A stretch of 64,000 nt of DNA, from contig CALWPY010000007.1 in the NCBI GenBank assembly GCA_944383545.1, forward strand, positions 1-64,000. Direction: 5' to 3'. The stretch is from an uncultured Lachnospiraceae bacterium (GTDB lineage Bacteria > Bacillota > Clostridia > Lachnospirales > Lachnospiraceae). Shown one piece after another: positions 18,881 through 27,856 of the stretch (position 1 is the first letter of the stretch; every line of letters begins with the position of its first letter). The notes below the pieces were generated by a model. It was not told where the DNA came from, ran no database searches, and was given only the letters and a program-made list of their open reading frames with translations. The position numbers and the translations under genes are program-made.

Positions 18881-19075
18881 TTGAAAACAAAAATCAAAGA
18901 ACTCCGAAAAGAGAAAAAACTATCACAAGAAGAATTGGCGTTAGCCGTAGGGACCACAAGGCAAACAATTACTTCCATTGAAACCGGCAAATATGTAGCG
19001 TCTTTGCCTTTGGCATATAAGATATCACATTATTTCGGTTTAACGATTGAAGAAGTTTTTGATTTTTCAGAATAA
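18881..19075 (+). CDS. Small XRE-family helix-turn-helix regulator
   Basis: A 64-residue, single-domain DNA-binding protein ([19 protein letters not shown], then [13 protein letters not shown] recognition helix). It belongs to the short XRE type common in Firmicutes beside a membrane protein. I chose the TTG at 18881, with GGAGG eight bases upstream; a longer reading from 18800 has no ribosome binding site and would run through the operator sites. The next gene begins 18 bp after its stop, so the two form an operon. Likely represses its own promoter (inference from the palindromes). Confidence 0.87.
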   Translation: MKTKIKELRKEKKLSQEELALAVGTTRQTITSIETGKYVASLPLAYKISHYFGLTIEEVFDFSE

Positions 19076-19093
19076 TTAGATTGAGAGGATTGA

Positions 19094-19537
19094 ATGAATA
19101 TGAAATCGTACAAGAAAACAATTATTACAAGAATAATTCTGTTGTCGGTGTTGGCACTATTTGCAGTTGGGTTTGGAACATATGATGCGTTCTTTGCAAC
19201 TGCCGAAATAAAATCAAACAATGTTTTTAGCTTTCAATGTGGCTTAACTATTGCATTAGGAACATTGGCACTTGTTTGTATCATTCGATACAGTAAAGCA
19301 CTGCGAAATAACAAAAAACTTCAAGAGCAGTACATCAAAGAAAATGATGAGCGTATAAAAGCAATAAGGGCTAAAGCAGGTATCCCTATATATTTGGTAT
19401 TTTCGATTATTATGATTGTAGTTGGTATCATAATAGGTTATTTTAATGAACTGATTTTTATTACTTTAATTGCTACGGCAGCTATTCAATTACTTTTAGC
19501 TTGTGCCATTAAGCTGATTTATACAAAGATTTACTAA
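19094..19537 (+). CDS. Four-helix membrane protein paired with the XRE regulator
   Basis: A 147-residue protein of unknown function. It has two N-terminal hydrophobic segments (about residues 10-32 and 45-65), a charged cytoplasmic stretch rich in Lys/Glu/Arg (about 66-95), and two C-terminal hydrophobic segments (about 96-117 and 120-142). An AGAGGA ribosome binding site precedes the ATG, and another ATG lies two codons on. XRE/membrane pairs like this occur widely in Clostridia; the membrane partner may sense or alter the envelope, but that is inference. Confidence 0.75.
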   Translation: MNMKSYKKTIITRIILLSVLALFAVGFGTYDAFFATAEIKSNNVFSFQCGLTIALGTLALVCIIRYSKALRNNKKLQEQYIKENDERIKAIRAKAGIPIYLVFSIIMIVVGIIIGYFNELIFITLIATAAIQLLLACAIKLIYTKIY

Positions 19538-19578
19538 AAAGACAGTGCAATTTATATTACCTACAAAGAACAAAAAAA

Positions 19579-19603
19579 CGGTATAGCCATAACGACTATA
19601 CCG
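19579..19603. terminator. Terminator between convergent membrane-protein genes
   Basis: An 8-bp stem, CGGTATAG with CTATACCG, is followed on the minus strand by seven Ts, so it is strongest for the gene at 19676-20302. It could also serve the plus-strand XRE operon. The stretch 19604-19675 holds only a CCCC/GGGG-containing imperfect hairpin. Confidence 0.7.
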
Positions 19604-19675
19604 CAATTTGTTTAAAGAGCTGCCCTCTTCCCCGACACCTTCCTATATGAATGGGGCGAATCGAGGCTTTTTCTT

Positions 19676-20302
19676 TTACTGCTGTTCCCATATTTTCTGA
19701 TAGAATTCATAATATGTTTCATCTTCTTCAAGACATCTTTTTTCATCTTCATAAACAGTTTCATAGAGTTTTTGTATATCTTCATGATATCTTATCTCTT
19801 CTATATATGCCTGCGTTTCCGCATCATGTTCTGTATTGTCTATAAGATAACCACTGTCCGTTTTTACCACATAAAATTCCAAAATATCCATCGGAGTGCT
19901 TTCCACATTTGCAATCACCGTCCTAAACACAGCATATACTATAAAAGTATCTTCAGTATTTCCTTCTACCGTATAGCAATCCGTATTACTGTATTCCAGT
20001 ATCATTTCTGCCTTTTTCTGATAAGATGTCATATCATCAAATTCAGAAGGGTCTGTAACAAGTGACTGTAATGTCGCCTGGTCACACTGCTCCAAAGCAT
20101 CCAGATATGAAATAATAAGCACGTTTATATCCAGATTTTCATTTGTTTCGTATATATACTTGCTGTCCACATCTGCATCATTTCCCGGAACAGGCAGTTT
20201 TTTATAAAAAAACATGAAATAAATCACTGCCATAAGAATAAATACAATCCAGCCCGCTATAATAACAGCCTTAAGATTTAATTTCTTATTACCTTTTTCC
20301 AT
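19676..20302 (-). CDS. Membrane-anchored extracytoplasmic protein of unknown function
   Basis: I do not recognise a family with certainty. The 208-residue product has a Lys-rich N-terminus, one transmembrane helix (about residues 11-31) and an acidic extracytoplasmic domain of about 170 residues resembling NTF2-like or DUF-type folds in Lachnospiraceae (weak inference from length and pattern). It has no lipobox. The start is an ATG after AAAGGAGAAA. It is alone on its transcript, with a terminator downstream and the stem-loop array upstream. Confidence 0.7.
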   Translation of the reverse strand: MEKGNKKLNLKAVIIAGWIVFILMAVIYFMFFYKKLPVPGNDADVDSKYIYETNENLDINVLIISYLDALEQCDQATLQSLVTDPSEFDDMTSYQKKAEMILEYSNTDCYTVEGNTEDTFIVYAVFRTVIANVESTPMDILEFYVVKTDSGYLIDNTEHDAETQAYIEEIRYHEDIQKLYETVYEDEKRCLEEDETYYEFYQKIWEQQ

Positions 20303-20342
20303 ATATTTTCTCCTTTGCGTGTGCCCCTTCTTACACGGGTGG

Positions 20343-20389
20343 GTCGTAAGGGCATCCTCCCATGCTTCACATGGGTCCCTCCTTACGAC
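20343..20389. repeat. Tandem stem-loop element, copy 1
   Basis: Outer stem GTCGTAAGG/CCTTACGAC (20343-20351 with 20381-20389), asymmetric internal loops including ATCCT, and inner stem CCCATG/CATGGG with loop CTTCA. It is nearly identical to copy 3 (one base differs). Confidence 0.85.
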
Positions 20390-20396
20390 GTGGGTA

Positions 20397-20441
20397 GCAA
20401 AGCCATCCTAAATTCGAACTTCGTTCGAATGGGCTTCGCGC
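20397..20441. repeat. Tandem stem-loop element, copy 2 (diverged)
   Basis: Same layout as its neighbours but different sequence: outer GC-rich arms AAGCC/GGGCTT, the conserved ATCCT bulge, and an inner perfect stem ATTCGAA/TTCGAAT with loop CTTCG. Sequence has changed while pairing is kept. Confidence 0.7.
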
Positions 20442-20443
20442 AG

Positions 20444-20490
20444 GTCGTAAGGACATCCTCCCATGCTTCACATGGGTCCCTCCTTACGAC
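20444..20490. repeat. Tandem stem-loop element, copy 3
   Basis: Outer stem GTCGTAAGG/CCTTACGAC and inner stem CCCATG/CATGGG, 47 bases like copy 1. The single difference from copy 1 is G to A directly after the left outer arm. Confidence 0.85.
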
Positions 20491-20494
20491 GTAG

Positions 20495-20536
20495 GTCATA
20501 AGGGCATCCTCCCGCTAGCGGGCCCCTCCTTACGAC
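20495..20536. repeat. Tandem stem-loop element, copy 4 (diverged inner stem)
   Basis: Outer arms GTCATAAGG/CCTTACGAC with the ATCCT bulge retained. The inner stem is replaced by CCCGCTAGCGGG. One outer pair is a mismatch or wobble. It ends six bases before the tRNA-Arg gene. Confidence 0.8.
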
Positions 20537-20542
20537 GTATAC

Positions 20543-20614
20543 TGCACCAGAGAGGAATCGAACCTCCGCACATGGCTCCGGAGGCCATTGCTCTATCCAC
20601 TGAGCTACTGATGC
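20543..20614 (-). tRNA. tRNA-Arg, anticodon CCG
   Basis: Read on the minus strand, a full cloverleaf is visible. The acceptor stem GCATCAG pairs with CTGGTGC (one G-T pair). The D arm is GCTC..GAGC. The anticodon stem ATGGC/GCCAT holds loop CTCCGGA, giving anticodon CCG (Arg, codon CGG). The T arm GGAGG/CCTCT has TTCGATT. The discriminator is A, and CCA is not encoded. It follows ribF by 30 bp on the same strand and may be processed from the end of the rimP-ribF transcript. Confidence 0.93.
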
Positions 20615-20644
20615 TCAAATATTTCATCTTTAATTAATATAACT

Positions 20645-21529
20645 TCAAAAATCTCTTTTTGCAACAAGAACATCCTGTGCCATTTGATTTTTAAGAACTT
20701 CTATATTCTCGAACTTCATTTCCTTTCTTATAAAGCCTTCAAATAAAATTTCTGCTTTTTTTCCGTATACATCACAATTAAAATCAAAAATATAGGTTTC
20801 CACATTTACAGGCCCGTCTTTTTGAACGGTAGGTTTTTTCCCTACATTTGAAACGCCTGAGTATATTTTTCCGTCAATAATCACCCTCACTTTATAAACA
20901 CCATTACATGGAAGAATTTTATTTTTATCGGGTGTTATGTTTATTGTAGGATAATTTATCGTTCTCCCAAAATGATTTCCGTGTACTATCTCTCCAGTTA
21001 TTTTATATTCACGTCCGAGAAAATTATTTACTCTTTCTATATTTCCTTCTGAAAGAAATTCTTTTATTGCGGTAGAGCTTATCACACTGTTTCCGTATCT
21101 GAGTTTGTCCATAACCGTAACTTCATACCTATATATTTTACCCAGCTCAATAAGAGTATTTACATCTCCCTGCCGCTTACTTCCAAAATGAAAATCGCTG
21201 CCTACCACAATGTGCCTTACACCAAGTCTTTTTACAAGAATATCTTCTACAAATTTTTTTGGTTTTATATCTGCAAATTCCTTTGTAAAACGGCTGTTAA
21301 TAAGATAATCCACTCTGCATTCATCAAGTATTTCCGCTCTTTCATCATATGTATAAATACTGCTTTTTCCCATGTCTATGGCATATACAGCGCTTGTAAA
21401 ACCCTGATTTTTAAGTTCAGCAAGCTTATTTATTAAAAGCATATGCCCCCTGTGCAGACCGTCAAATTTCCCTAAAGCCACGGCACAGTTATTTAATTTT
21501 AATTCTGCAGTATCATTAATACAAATCAT
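20645..21529 (-). CDS. ribF: Bifunctional riboflavin kinase / FAD synthetase
   Basis: Makes FMN from riboflavin and FAD from FMN. The 294-residue product has an N-terminal nucleotidyltransferase domain with the HxGH-type motif in GKFDGLHRGH and a C-terminal flavokinase domain beginning GNHFGRTINYPTIN. Length fits the bifunctional bacterial family. Its ATG comes directly after the truB stop, so the two are translationally linked. No FMN riboswitch is present. This is the last protein-coding gene of the rimP-nusA-infB operon, a common position in Firmicutes. Confidence 0.95.
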   Translation of the reverse strand: MICINDTAELKLNNCAVALGKFDGLHRGHMLLINKLAELKNQGFTSAVYAIDMGKSSIYTYDERAEILDECRVDYLINSRFTKEFADIKPKKFVEDILVKRLGVRHIVVGSDFHFGSKRQGDVNTLIELGKIYRYEVTVMDKLRYGNSVISSTAIKEFLSEGNIERVNNFLGREYKITGEIVHGNHFGRTINYPTINITPDKNKILPCNGVYKVRVIIDGKIYSGVSNVGKKPTVQKDGPVNVETYIFDFNCDVYGKKAEILFEGFIRKEMKFENIEVLKNQMAQDVLVAKRDF

Positions 21530-22444
21530 CTATTTCTCCAAAAACATTTTATAAGGCTTATAACATCCGTTTTCTTTGTCATATAAATATAACGCCTTGA
21601 ATTCATCCCCAAGATAAACTCTTACATATAAACCTTCTTCAAGTTTAGTAAAATCTGTTTTATCCTTTAAAATCAGAAGCTCTTTTTTTAATTTATTTCC
21701 ATTCAGGAGAGCTTTTTCAAAACCTTCTTTAATATGAGCCTCAGGATAGTCATTAAGAAGACTGTCGGTAGGCAGAATTTTGGTTTCAATCTCTCCCTTG
21801 TCCATTAACTCCTGAACTTTATCCAGTGTAAGGCTGTCAGATATATTAAATCCATTTACTTCTCTTCTGGTCAGAGATTTCATTACTGCTCCTGTACCGA
21901 GTTTTTCGCCAATGTCACGACACAGGCTTCTTATGTATGTACCTTTTGAACAGTGAACTTTAAACGTCACCTCCGGCAGACTCACATCAAGAATATTAAT
22001 TGAAAATATGCTTACTTTTCTTGCTTCTCTTTCAATCTCTATGCCTTCCCTTGCATACTCATAGAGCTTTTTCCCATTCTTTTTTATTGCTGAATACATT
22101 GGAGGAATCTGCATATAGTCCCCAACAAATGACATAACTGCACTTATAACTTCATCCTCAGAAACATTTATACTGTTTTCGCTTAAAAGATTTCCCGTTA
22201 TGTCCTCTGTATCCGTAGTTTTACCAAGAAGCATAACAGTTTCATATTCCTTATCGCTACAGGTTAGAAGGTCTGCAAGCTTTGTTGCGTTACCCAGACA
22301 TACAAGAAGTACTCCTTCTGCAAGAGGGTCAAGCGTACCTGTATGCCCGATTTTTTTCTGCTTCAGTATTCCCCTCAGTTTTGCAACCACATCAAATGAG
22401 GTATAATCTTTTTCTTTGCGGATATTAATTACACCGTTATACAT
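21530..22444 (-). CDS. truB: tRNA pseudouridine-55 synthase
   Basis: Forms pseudouridine 55 in the T loop of most tRNAs. The 304-residue product has the N-terminal INIRKEKDYTSFDVVAKLRG region, GHTGTLDPLAEGVLLVC with the catalytic aspartate, and the later YTSIRSL-like GTYIRSLCRDIG motif. The start is an ATG six bases after the nrnA stop, with its ribosome binding site inside nrnA. ribF follows without a gap. Standard member of the infB operon. Confidence 0.96.
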   Translation of the reverse strand: MYNGVINIRKEKDYTSFDVVAKLRGILKQKKIGHTGTLDPLAEGVLLVCLGNATKLADLLTCSDKEYETVMLLGKTTDTEDITGNLLSENSINVSEDEVISAVMSFVGDYMQIPPMYSAIKKNGKKLYEYAREGIEIEREARKVSIFSINILDVSLPEVTFKVHCSKGTYIRSLCRDIGEKLGTGAVMKSLTRREVNGFNISDSLTLDKVQELMDKGEIETKILPTDSLLNDYPEAHIKEGFEKALLNGNKLKKELLILKDKTDFTKLEEGLYVRVYLGDEFKALYLYDKENGCYKPYKMFLEK

Positions 22445-22450
22445 AATACC

Positions 22451-23410
22451 TCACCCTTCTATCTGAGCGCTCAGCATTGAAATTATCTTTTCCAGAAGTT
22501 CAGAATAATCTCCTTCCGTATCAAAACCTGCAGCTCTGACATGTCCGCCGCCGCCAAATTCCGCAGCTATCTTACTTACATCTGCAATATTGTTTGAACG
22601 CAGACTGAATTTATATCTGTTATTTCCTGTCTGATATACAAATATTGCGACTTCTATTCCTTCAGTAATTCTAAGCTGGTCTACAATTCCGTCGGTATCC
22701 ATTCTGTTTGTACCGGTTTCAGCAAACATTTCTTCAGTTACAAGAGATGATATTATCCTTCCTCCGCAATGCAGTTTTGAATTAAGAAGCGCATTTGCCA
22801 TAAGTATATTCTGACTGTAAGTTTTCTTATAAAATGTATAGTCAATAATAAAATTAGGTTTTGCCCCCAACTCTATCATCTTACCGGCAATTTCCATTGT
22901 CCTTCTGCTTGTGGAATCATATTTAAATACTCCTGTATCATGCACAATCCCCAGATATATGCACTCTGCGGTATTCTTACTGAATTTATCCGTATCAAGT
23001 AGTGTCGTAAGAACTTCTGATGCAGATGAAGCTTTAGCTTCTATATAGCAGAAATCTCCAAATCCCTTATTACTTATATGATGGTCAATACATACCGTCT
23101 TCTTTGCTTTCTTAAATATTTCACCGTTTCTTCCGTGACGCTCCGTATCAGCACAGTCTATGGAAACTCCAAGGTCATAAACTTCACCATCCGGCTCATG
23201 TTTTACCTTGTCTGCACCACTAAGAAACATGAAGTCTTTTGAAAATTCTTCAAGATAGACACATACCTTTTTTTCAGGATAATTGTCTCTTATATAGTTA
23301 TAAAAGCCAAGAGTTGAGCCCACACAATCCCCGTCAGGTCTTATATGTCCGACTATGCCTATTTTATCTGATTCCTCAATAAGTTTTATAAGTTCATTTG
23401 AATTATTCAT
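22451..23410 (-). CDS. nrnA: Bifunctional oligoribonuclease / PAP phosphatase (DHH family)
   Basis: Degrades very short RNAs and dephosphorylates 3'-phosphoadenosine 5'-phosphate. The 319-residue product shows DHH-superfamily metal-binding motifs: HIRPDGDCVGS near the start, an SIDCADTERHG aspartate, and IDHHISN. The C-terminal DHHA1 domain has the glycine-rich FGGGGHVRAAGF. I chose the ATG at 23410, preceded by AGGAA, over an upstream ATG at 23434 with no ribosome binding site. The chosen start overlaps the rbfA stop by eight bases, pointing to coupled translation. Confidence 0.93.
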   Translation of the reverse strand: MNNSNELIKLIEESDKIGIVGHIRPDGDCVGSTLGFYNYIRDNYPEKKVCVYLEEFSKDFMFLSGADKVKHEPDGEVYDLGVSIDCADTERHGRNGEIFKKAKKTVCIDHHISNKGFGDFCYIEAKASSASEVLTTLLDTDKFSKNTAECIYLGIVHDTGVFKYDSTSRRTMEIAGKMIELGAKPNFIIDYTFYKKTYSQNILMANALLNSKLHCGGRIISSLVTEEMFAETGTNRMDTDGIVDQLRITEGIEVAIFVYQTGNNRYKFSLRSNNIADVSKIAAEFGGGGHVRAAGFDTEGDYSELLEKIISMLSAQIEG

Positions 23411-23789
23411 TATCTGTTTCTTCCTGCTCCTCATGCAAATCCGCTGTTATTTCTTCTATCTTCTTTGACATTTCCACACCGTACTGAATAGAGCGGTCAA
23501 GTATGAAATTAATCTCCGGGGTATTTCTTAAATTAAGAGTCTGTGCAAGCTGTTTTCTGATATATCCCGATGCTGAATTAAGTCCCTGCATGGTCTTTTC
23601 CGAAGATTCCTCATCTCCCAGAACACTTATATAAACCTTACATGTCTTTAAATCAGGTGCAACTATACAGTCTACAACCGATGTCATGGAATTAATTCTC
23701 GGGTCTTTAATCTCATGACTGATTATATGACTGAGCTCCCTCTGCACTTCACTGTTAATCCTTGAATTTTTATGACTGTTTTTTCTCAT
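23403..23789 (-). CDS. rbfA: Ribosome-binding factor A
   Basis: Binds the 30S subunit and helps mature the 5' end of 16S rRNA. The 128-residue product has the KH-like fold signature, with RINSEVQRELSHIISHEIKDPRI near the start split by typical variation, and IRKQLAQTLNLRNTPEINFILD near residue 90. It lies 25 bp downstream of infB and overlaps nrnA by eight bases, so the genes are expressed together. Confidence 0.95.
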   Translation of the reverse strand: MRKNSHKNSRINSEVQRELSHIISHEIKDPRINSMTSVVDCIVAPDLKTCKVYISVLGDEESSEKTMQGLNSASGYIRKQLAQTLNLRNTPEINFILDRSIQYGVEMSKKIEEITADLHEEQEETDNE

Positions 23790-23814
23790 TATTCTCTCCT
23801 TATATTGAAAGCTT

Positions 23815-26082
23815 TTATCTCGGCACCTCTACCATGGTATAAGCTTCAATAATGTCTCCCTCTTTAATGTCATTAAAGTTTTCAAATACAAGTCCACACT
23901 CAAAACCTGATTTAACTTCCTTAACATCATCCTTAAACCTCTTAAGTGATGCCAGTTTTCCTTCAAATATCTGCTCACCTTCACGGGTTATTCTTGCTGA
24001 ACAGTTTCTCTGTACTACTCCGTCAGTTACATAAGAGCCTGCAATCGTGCCGACCCCTGATGCCTTATAAGTCTGACGTACCTCTGCGTGACCGATGACC
24101 TTTTCTTCATATACAGGGTCAAGCATACCCTTCATGGCAGATTCAATGTCTTCAATGGCATTATAGATTACCCTGTAAAGTCTTACGTCTACTTTTTCAC
24201 GGTCTGCAAGTGCTTTCGCCTGTGCATCAGGTCTTATGTTAAATCCTATAATAATTGCCTCTGAGGCTGCTGCAAGTGATACGTCGGATTCCGTAATGGC
24301 ACCAACGCCTGAGTGTATACACTTAATTACTATTTCTTCATTTGAAAGCTTAAGCAGGCTTTGTTTTACGGCCTCTACTGAGCCCTGAACATCTGCTTTT
24401 ATAATAAGGTTTAATTCTTTTACATTGCCCTCCTGCATCTTGTTAAAGAGGTCATCCAGTGACATCTTTGACTTAGTTTCCGCAATCAGGTTTTCTTTTC
24501 CTCTTGTTATAAATGCTTCTGATATCTGTCTTGCTTCCTTTTCAGTTTCGGTAGATATAAATATCTCACCTGAATTTGGAACACCGTCAAGTCCGAGTAT
24601 TTCAACAGGAGTAGAAGGATAAGCTTCTTTAACCCTTCTCTTCTTGTCATCCACCATGGCTCTTACCTTGCCATGTGTCTTTCCTATGGCGATACAGTCA
24701 CCTACATGAAGTGTTCCCTTCTGTACAAGAAGAGTTGCTACAGGACCGCTTCCTTTATCAAGTCTTGCCTCAAGTACAAGGCCTCTTGCCCTTCTGTTCT
24801 TGTTTGCCTTAAGCTCAAGAATTTCGGCAGTGAGAATAATCATTTCCAAAAGATTATCTATACCTTCCTTTGTATGTGCGGAAACAGGGCAGAATACCGT
24901 AGAGCCGCCCCAGTCCTCAGGTACAAGACCATATTCTATAAGCTCCTGCTTAACTCTGTCTACGTTTGCACTCTCTTTATCTATCTTATTAATTGCAACT
25001 ATTATTTCAATTCCCGCTGCCTTGGCATGGTTAATAGCTTCAATAGTCTGAGGCATAACACCGTCATCTGCAGCTACTACAAGAATTGCAATATCTGTAG
25101 ATTTTGCACCTCTTAAACGCATTGCAGTAAATGCCTCATGTCCGGGTGTATCAAGAAATGTTATCTTCTGGTCTCCCACTTTAACCACAGAAGCACCTAT
25201 ATGCTGTGTGATACCGCCTGCCTCGCCTTCGATGACTGAGGTTTTTCTTATTGCGTCCAGAAGTGAAGTTTTTCCGTGGTCAACATGGCCCATTACACAT
25301 ACCACAGGAGGTCTTGGTGTAAGAGTCTCCTCAGGGTCATCTTCATCTTTTAACAATTCTTCTATTATATCTATTTTTTCCTCTTCATCAGCAATATAAT
25401 TATATTCCAATGCAATCTCAGCAGCCTGGTCAAATGTAAGGTCTGAATTTACGGTAACCATTTTTCCTTCCAGGAAAAGCTTCTTAATCATCGCATTTAC
25501 AGGCACTTTAAGCTTATCGGCAAGTTCCTTTACGGTAAGTGATTCAGGAAGTACAATCTGCTTGATTGTAGGCTCTTCAGGTGCCTTTGGCTCCTGTTTC
25601 TTTGGCTCCGGTGCAGGCTGGTTTTTCTTCTTAGCTTCCTGTTTTGGCTGATTATTTTTCTTTACCTCATTCTTTTTCTGTGTATCCTGATTTTTCTGAG
25701 GCTTTTGATTTGTACGGTTTTTACCCTTAAATTCCTCATTTGATGAAGTATTTTGCTGAGGTCTTTTTTCAGGCTGAGGTTTTCTTTCAGGCTGAGGCTT
25801 CTTTTCAGACTGAGGTGTATTTTCCTGTACAGGCTTTTTGGTTTCCTGCTTTTTAGGATTTCCGGTCTTTACCTTAGGCTTATTTTCTTTTACTTCTCCG
25901 GCCGGCTTTTTTTCGTCCTCATGAACGTACTTGGACCTTACAAATTTCATCATCTCTTCATCTATATTGCTCATTGGCTTAATGCCTTCTTTTTTCTTAC
26001 TAAGAATCATAAGAATATCACTGCTTGTAATAGTTCTTCCTGTTTCATTAGATAATTGTTTAGCAAATTCGTGTACTCTCAT
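23815..26082 (-). CDS. infB: Translation initiation factor IF-2
   Basis: GTPase that places initiator tRNA on the 30S subunit and promotes subunit joining. The 755-residue product has a short N-terminal helix-turn domain, a low-complexity Lys/Gln/Pro/Asn linker (about residues 60-170), an IF2_N domain, then the G domain with GHVDHGKT (near residue 265), [12 protein letters not shown] and NKIDK, followed by domains II, III and C-terminal C2. A GGAGG ribosome binding site precedes the ATG. ylxQ ends four bases upstream, and rbfA follows. Confidence 0.97.
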   Translation of the reverse strand: MRVHEFAKQLSNETGRTITSSDILMILSKKKEGIKPMSNIDEEMMKFVRSKYVHEDEKKPAGEVKENKPKVKTGNPKKQETKKPVQENTPQSEKKPQPERKPQPEKRPQQNTSSNEEFKGKNRTNQKPQKNQDTQKKNEVKKNNQPKQEAKKKNQPAPEPKKQEPKAPEEPTIKQIVLPESLTVKELADKLKVPVNAMIKKLFLEGKMVTVNSDLTFDQAAEIALEYNYIADEEEKIDIIEELLKDEDDPEETLTPRPPVVCVMGHVDHGKTSLLDAIRKTSVIEGEAGGITQHIGASVVKVGDQKITFLDTPGHEAFTAMRLRGAKSTDIAILVVAADDGVMPQTIEAINHAKAAGIEIIVAINKIDKESANVDRVKQELIEYGLVPEDWGGSTVFCPVSAHTKEGIDNLLEMIILTAEILELKANKNRRARGLVLEARLDKGSGPVATLLVQKGTLHVGDCIAIGKTHGKVRAMVDDKKRRVKEAYPSTPVEILGLDGVPNSGEIFISTETEKEARQISEAFITRGKENLIAETKSKMSLDDLFNKMQEGNVKELNLIIKADVQGSVEAVKQSLLKLSNEEIVIKCIHSGVGAITESDVSLAAASEAIIIGFNIRPDAQAKALADREKVDVRLYRVIYNAIEDIESAMKGMLDPVYEEKVIGHAEVRQTYKASGVGTIAGSYVTDGVVQRNCSARITREGEQIFEGKLASLKRFKDDVKEVKSGFECGLVFENFNDIKEGDIIEAYTMVEVPR

Positions 26083-26085
26083 ATG

Positions 26086-26409
26086 TTACACCTCCAAATC
26101 TTTCTTAACCTCAAGTTTCTTAATCAACTGTTCTGCAAAATGTTGTTCCGTAACCGCTACACTGGTCCGGCTTTCTTTTCCTATCATATGTCCGAGTCTG
26201 TCCATCGTTTCACAAATCACACACGGCACATTATAATATTTGCATTTATTTATAAATTTCTTCTTCGTATTAGCCGAAGCATCCTCTGCAATAATAACAA
26301 GATATGCACTACCCTCCTGCACGGCCTTTTCGGTCATAAAACCTCCGCTCACTACCTTACCTGCACGTGCAGCAAGTGAAAGCATTGCCAGATTATTATT
26401 TTGATTCAT
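26086..26409 (-). CDS. ylxQ: L7Ae-family ribosomal/RNA-binding protein YlxQ
   Basis: A 107-residue kink-turn-type RNA-binding protein (L7Ae/L30e fold). LSLAARAGKVVSGG at the N-terminus and LVIIAEDASANTKKK in the middle fit the family. The product binds the ribosome or structured RNA; its precise task in Firmicutes remains little known. Its start overlaps the end of ylxR by 14 bases, and infB starts three bases after its stop, so the block is tightly coupled. Confidence 0.92.
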   Translation of the reverse strand: MNQNNNLAMLSLAARAGKVVSGGFMTEKAVQEGSAYLVIIAEDASANTKKKFINKCKYYNVPCVICETMDRLGHMIGKESRTSVAVTEQHFAEQLIKKLEVKKDLEV

Positions 26410-26668
26410 CAGTTATCAGCTCCCTGCTTAAATTATTGTATATATCCTCTGATATTTCTGCCTTGAGCGAACGCTCCAGCCCTTTGGATTTTACCGCTTT
26501 GGCAAGACATTCACCTGACATACAGATATATGCTCCTCTTCCGTTCATTTTTCCTGTTTTATCAATACATATTATATTATCAGGAGTTTTTATAACACGC
26601 ACCATCTCTTTTTTAGGCTTCTTTTCACGACATCCTACACATTGTCTTAATGGTATATTTTTCCCCAT
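26396..26668 (-). CDS. ylxR: RNase P modulator RnpM (YlxR family)
   Basis: A 90-residue basic protein with the family signature PLRQCVGCREKKPKKEMVRV and the later GRGAYICMSGECL. YlxR proteins bind RNA; the B. subtilis member has been renamed RnpM for its effect on RNase P (established knowledge). It sits between nusA and ylxQ, as in most Firmicutes, and overlaps ylxQ by 14 bases. Confidence 0.93.
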   Translation of the reverse strand: MGKNIPLRQCVGCREKKPKKEMVRVIKTPDNIICIDKTGKMNGRGAYICMSGECLAKAVKSKGLERSLKAEISEDIYNNLSRELITDESK

Positions 26669-26691
26669 TTTATCAACTCCAATGCTTAATA

Positions 26692-27831
26692 TTAATTATT
26701 TTCGGAATCTTCATAGTTTTCATCTTCATAATCATCATATTCACTATCTTCAGATTCCTCATAATCCGCATTCTCTTTTTTTGTAAGAAGTCCAAGCTGC
26801 ACAGCCTGTGACTCACTCTTAATATCAATCTTATAACCCGTAAGTCTTGCTGCAAGTCTTGCATTCTGTCCTTCTTTACCTATGGCAAGTGAAAGCTGGT
26901 AATCAGGCACTATTACCCTTGCCGTCTTTTCTTCAGGATTAACCTCAACTGAAATAACCTTTGAAGGACTGAGTGCATTTTCAATAAATACTGCCGGGTC
27001 CTCATTCCATTCAATAATATCAATCTTCTCACCCTTAAGGTCATTTACGATATTATTTACTCTTGTACCGTTAAGTCCTACACATGCACCTACTGCATCA
27101 ACATTTTCATCATTTGAATAAACTGCAATCTTTGTTCTCGAGCCTGCTTCTCTGGAAATACTTTTGATTTCAACAGTTCCGTCAGCAACCTCCGTAACCT
27201 CTTTTTCAAACAGTCTTTTAACAAGCTCAGGATGTGTTCTTGAAACAAGAATTTTAAAGCCTTTGGTATTTTTCTTAACTTCTACTATATAAAGTTTTAT
27301 TCTGTCCCCTCTTTTATATACCTCTCCCGGTACCATTTCCTTTTCATTAAGAAGTGTATCTGTTTTTTCATCCAGACTGATGCTTAAATTATTACCTACA
27401 TATCTCTGGACAACGCCGGTAATAATATCCTTTTCCTTGCAGGCGAAATGGTCAAATACGGCATTTCTTTCGCCTTCTTTAATAGCCTGAACAATTATGC
27501 TTCTTGCCTTCTGAGCGGCAATACGTCCGAAATCCTTTGTAGTCACCTCAACAGGGACTTCATCATCCAGCTTGTAATTAACATCAATCATTTTTGCATC
27601 TGCAAGTGAGATTTCAGTTTTGTCATCTAAAACCTCATCAACAACCAGCTTATCCGCAAAAACCTTTATGTCCCCGGTTTCTCTGTCCATCGAAATGGAT
27701 ACATTTGCATCTTTACCAAAATCCTTCTCACATGCGGAGTAAAGAGATTTTTCAATAGCCTCCATAATAACATCCTTGCTGATGTTTTTCTCCTTCTCCA
27801 ACTGATTTAATGCGTCAATTATCTCTGACAT
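26692..27831 (-). CDS. nusA: Transcription termination/antitermination factor NusA
   Basis: Binds RNA polymerase and nascent RNA and affects pausing and termination. The 379-residue product has the N-terminal RNAP-binding domain, an S1 domain (about residues 130-200) and two KH domains, the second ending VPDYQLSLAIGKEGQNARLAARLTG-like sequence split here as IGKEGQNARLAARLTGYKI. It ends with an acidic Asp/Glu/Tyr-rich tail, without the long C-terminal repeats of proteobacterial NusA. rimP ends 25 bp upstream. Confidence 0.96.
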   Translation of the reverse strand: MSEIIDALNQLEKEKNISKDVIMEAIEKSLYSACEKDFGKDANVSISMDRETGDIKVFADKLVVDEVLDDKTEISLADAKMIDVNYKLDDEVPVEVTTKDFGRIAAQKARSIIVQAIKEGERNAVFDHFACKEKDIITGVVQRYVGNNLSISLDEKTDTLLNEKEMVPGEVYKRGDRIKLYIVEVKKNTKGFKILVSRTHPELVKRLFEKEVTEVADGTVEIKSISREAGSRTKIAVYSNDENVDAVGACVGLNGTRVNNIVNDLKGEKIDIIEWNEDPAVFIENALSPSKVISVEVNPEEKTARVIVPDYQLSLAIGKEGQNARLAARLTGYKIDIKSESQAVQLGLLTKKENADYEESEDSEYDDYEDENYEDSENN

Positions 27832-27856
27832 TTTTTTCTCCTCCTAAAAAATTCAT

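Noticed and set aside
20343..20536. Tandem repeats considered as CRISPR
   Set aside because: No unique spacers; each unit is itself a stem-loop and units vary in sequence.
21530..21540. FMN riboswitch upstream of ribF
   Set aside because: ribF begins directly at the truB stop codon inside the operon.
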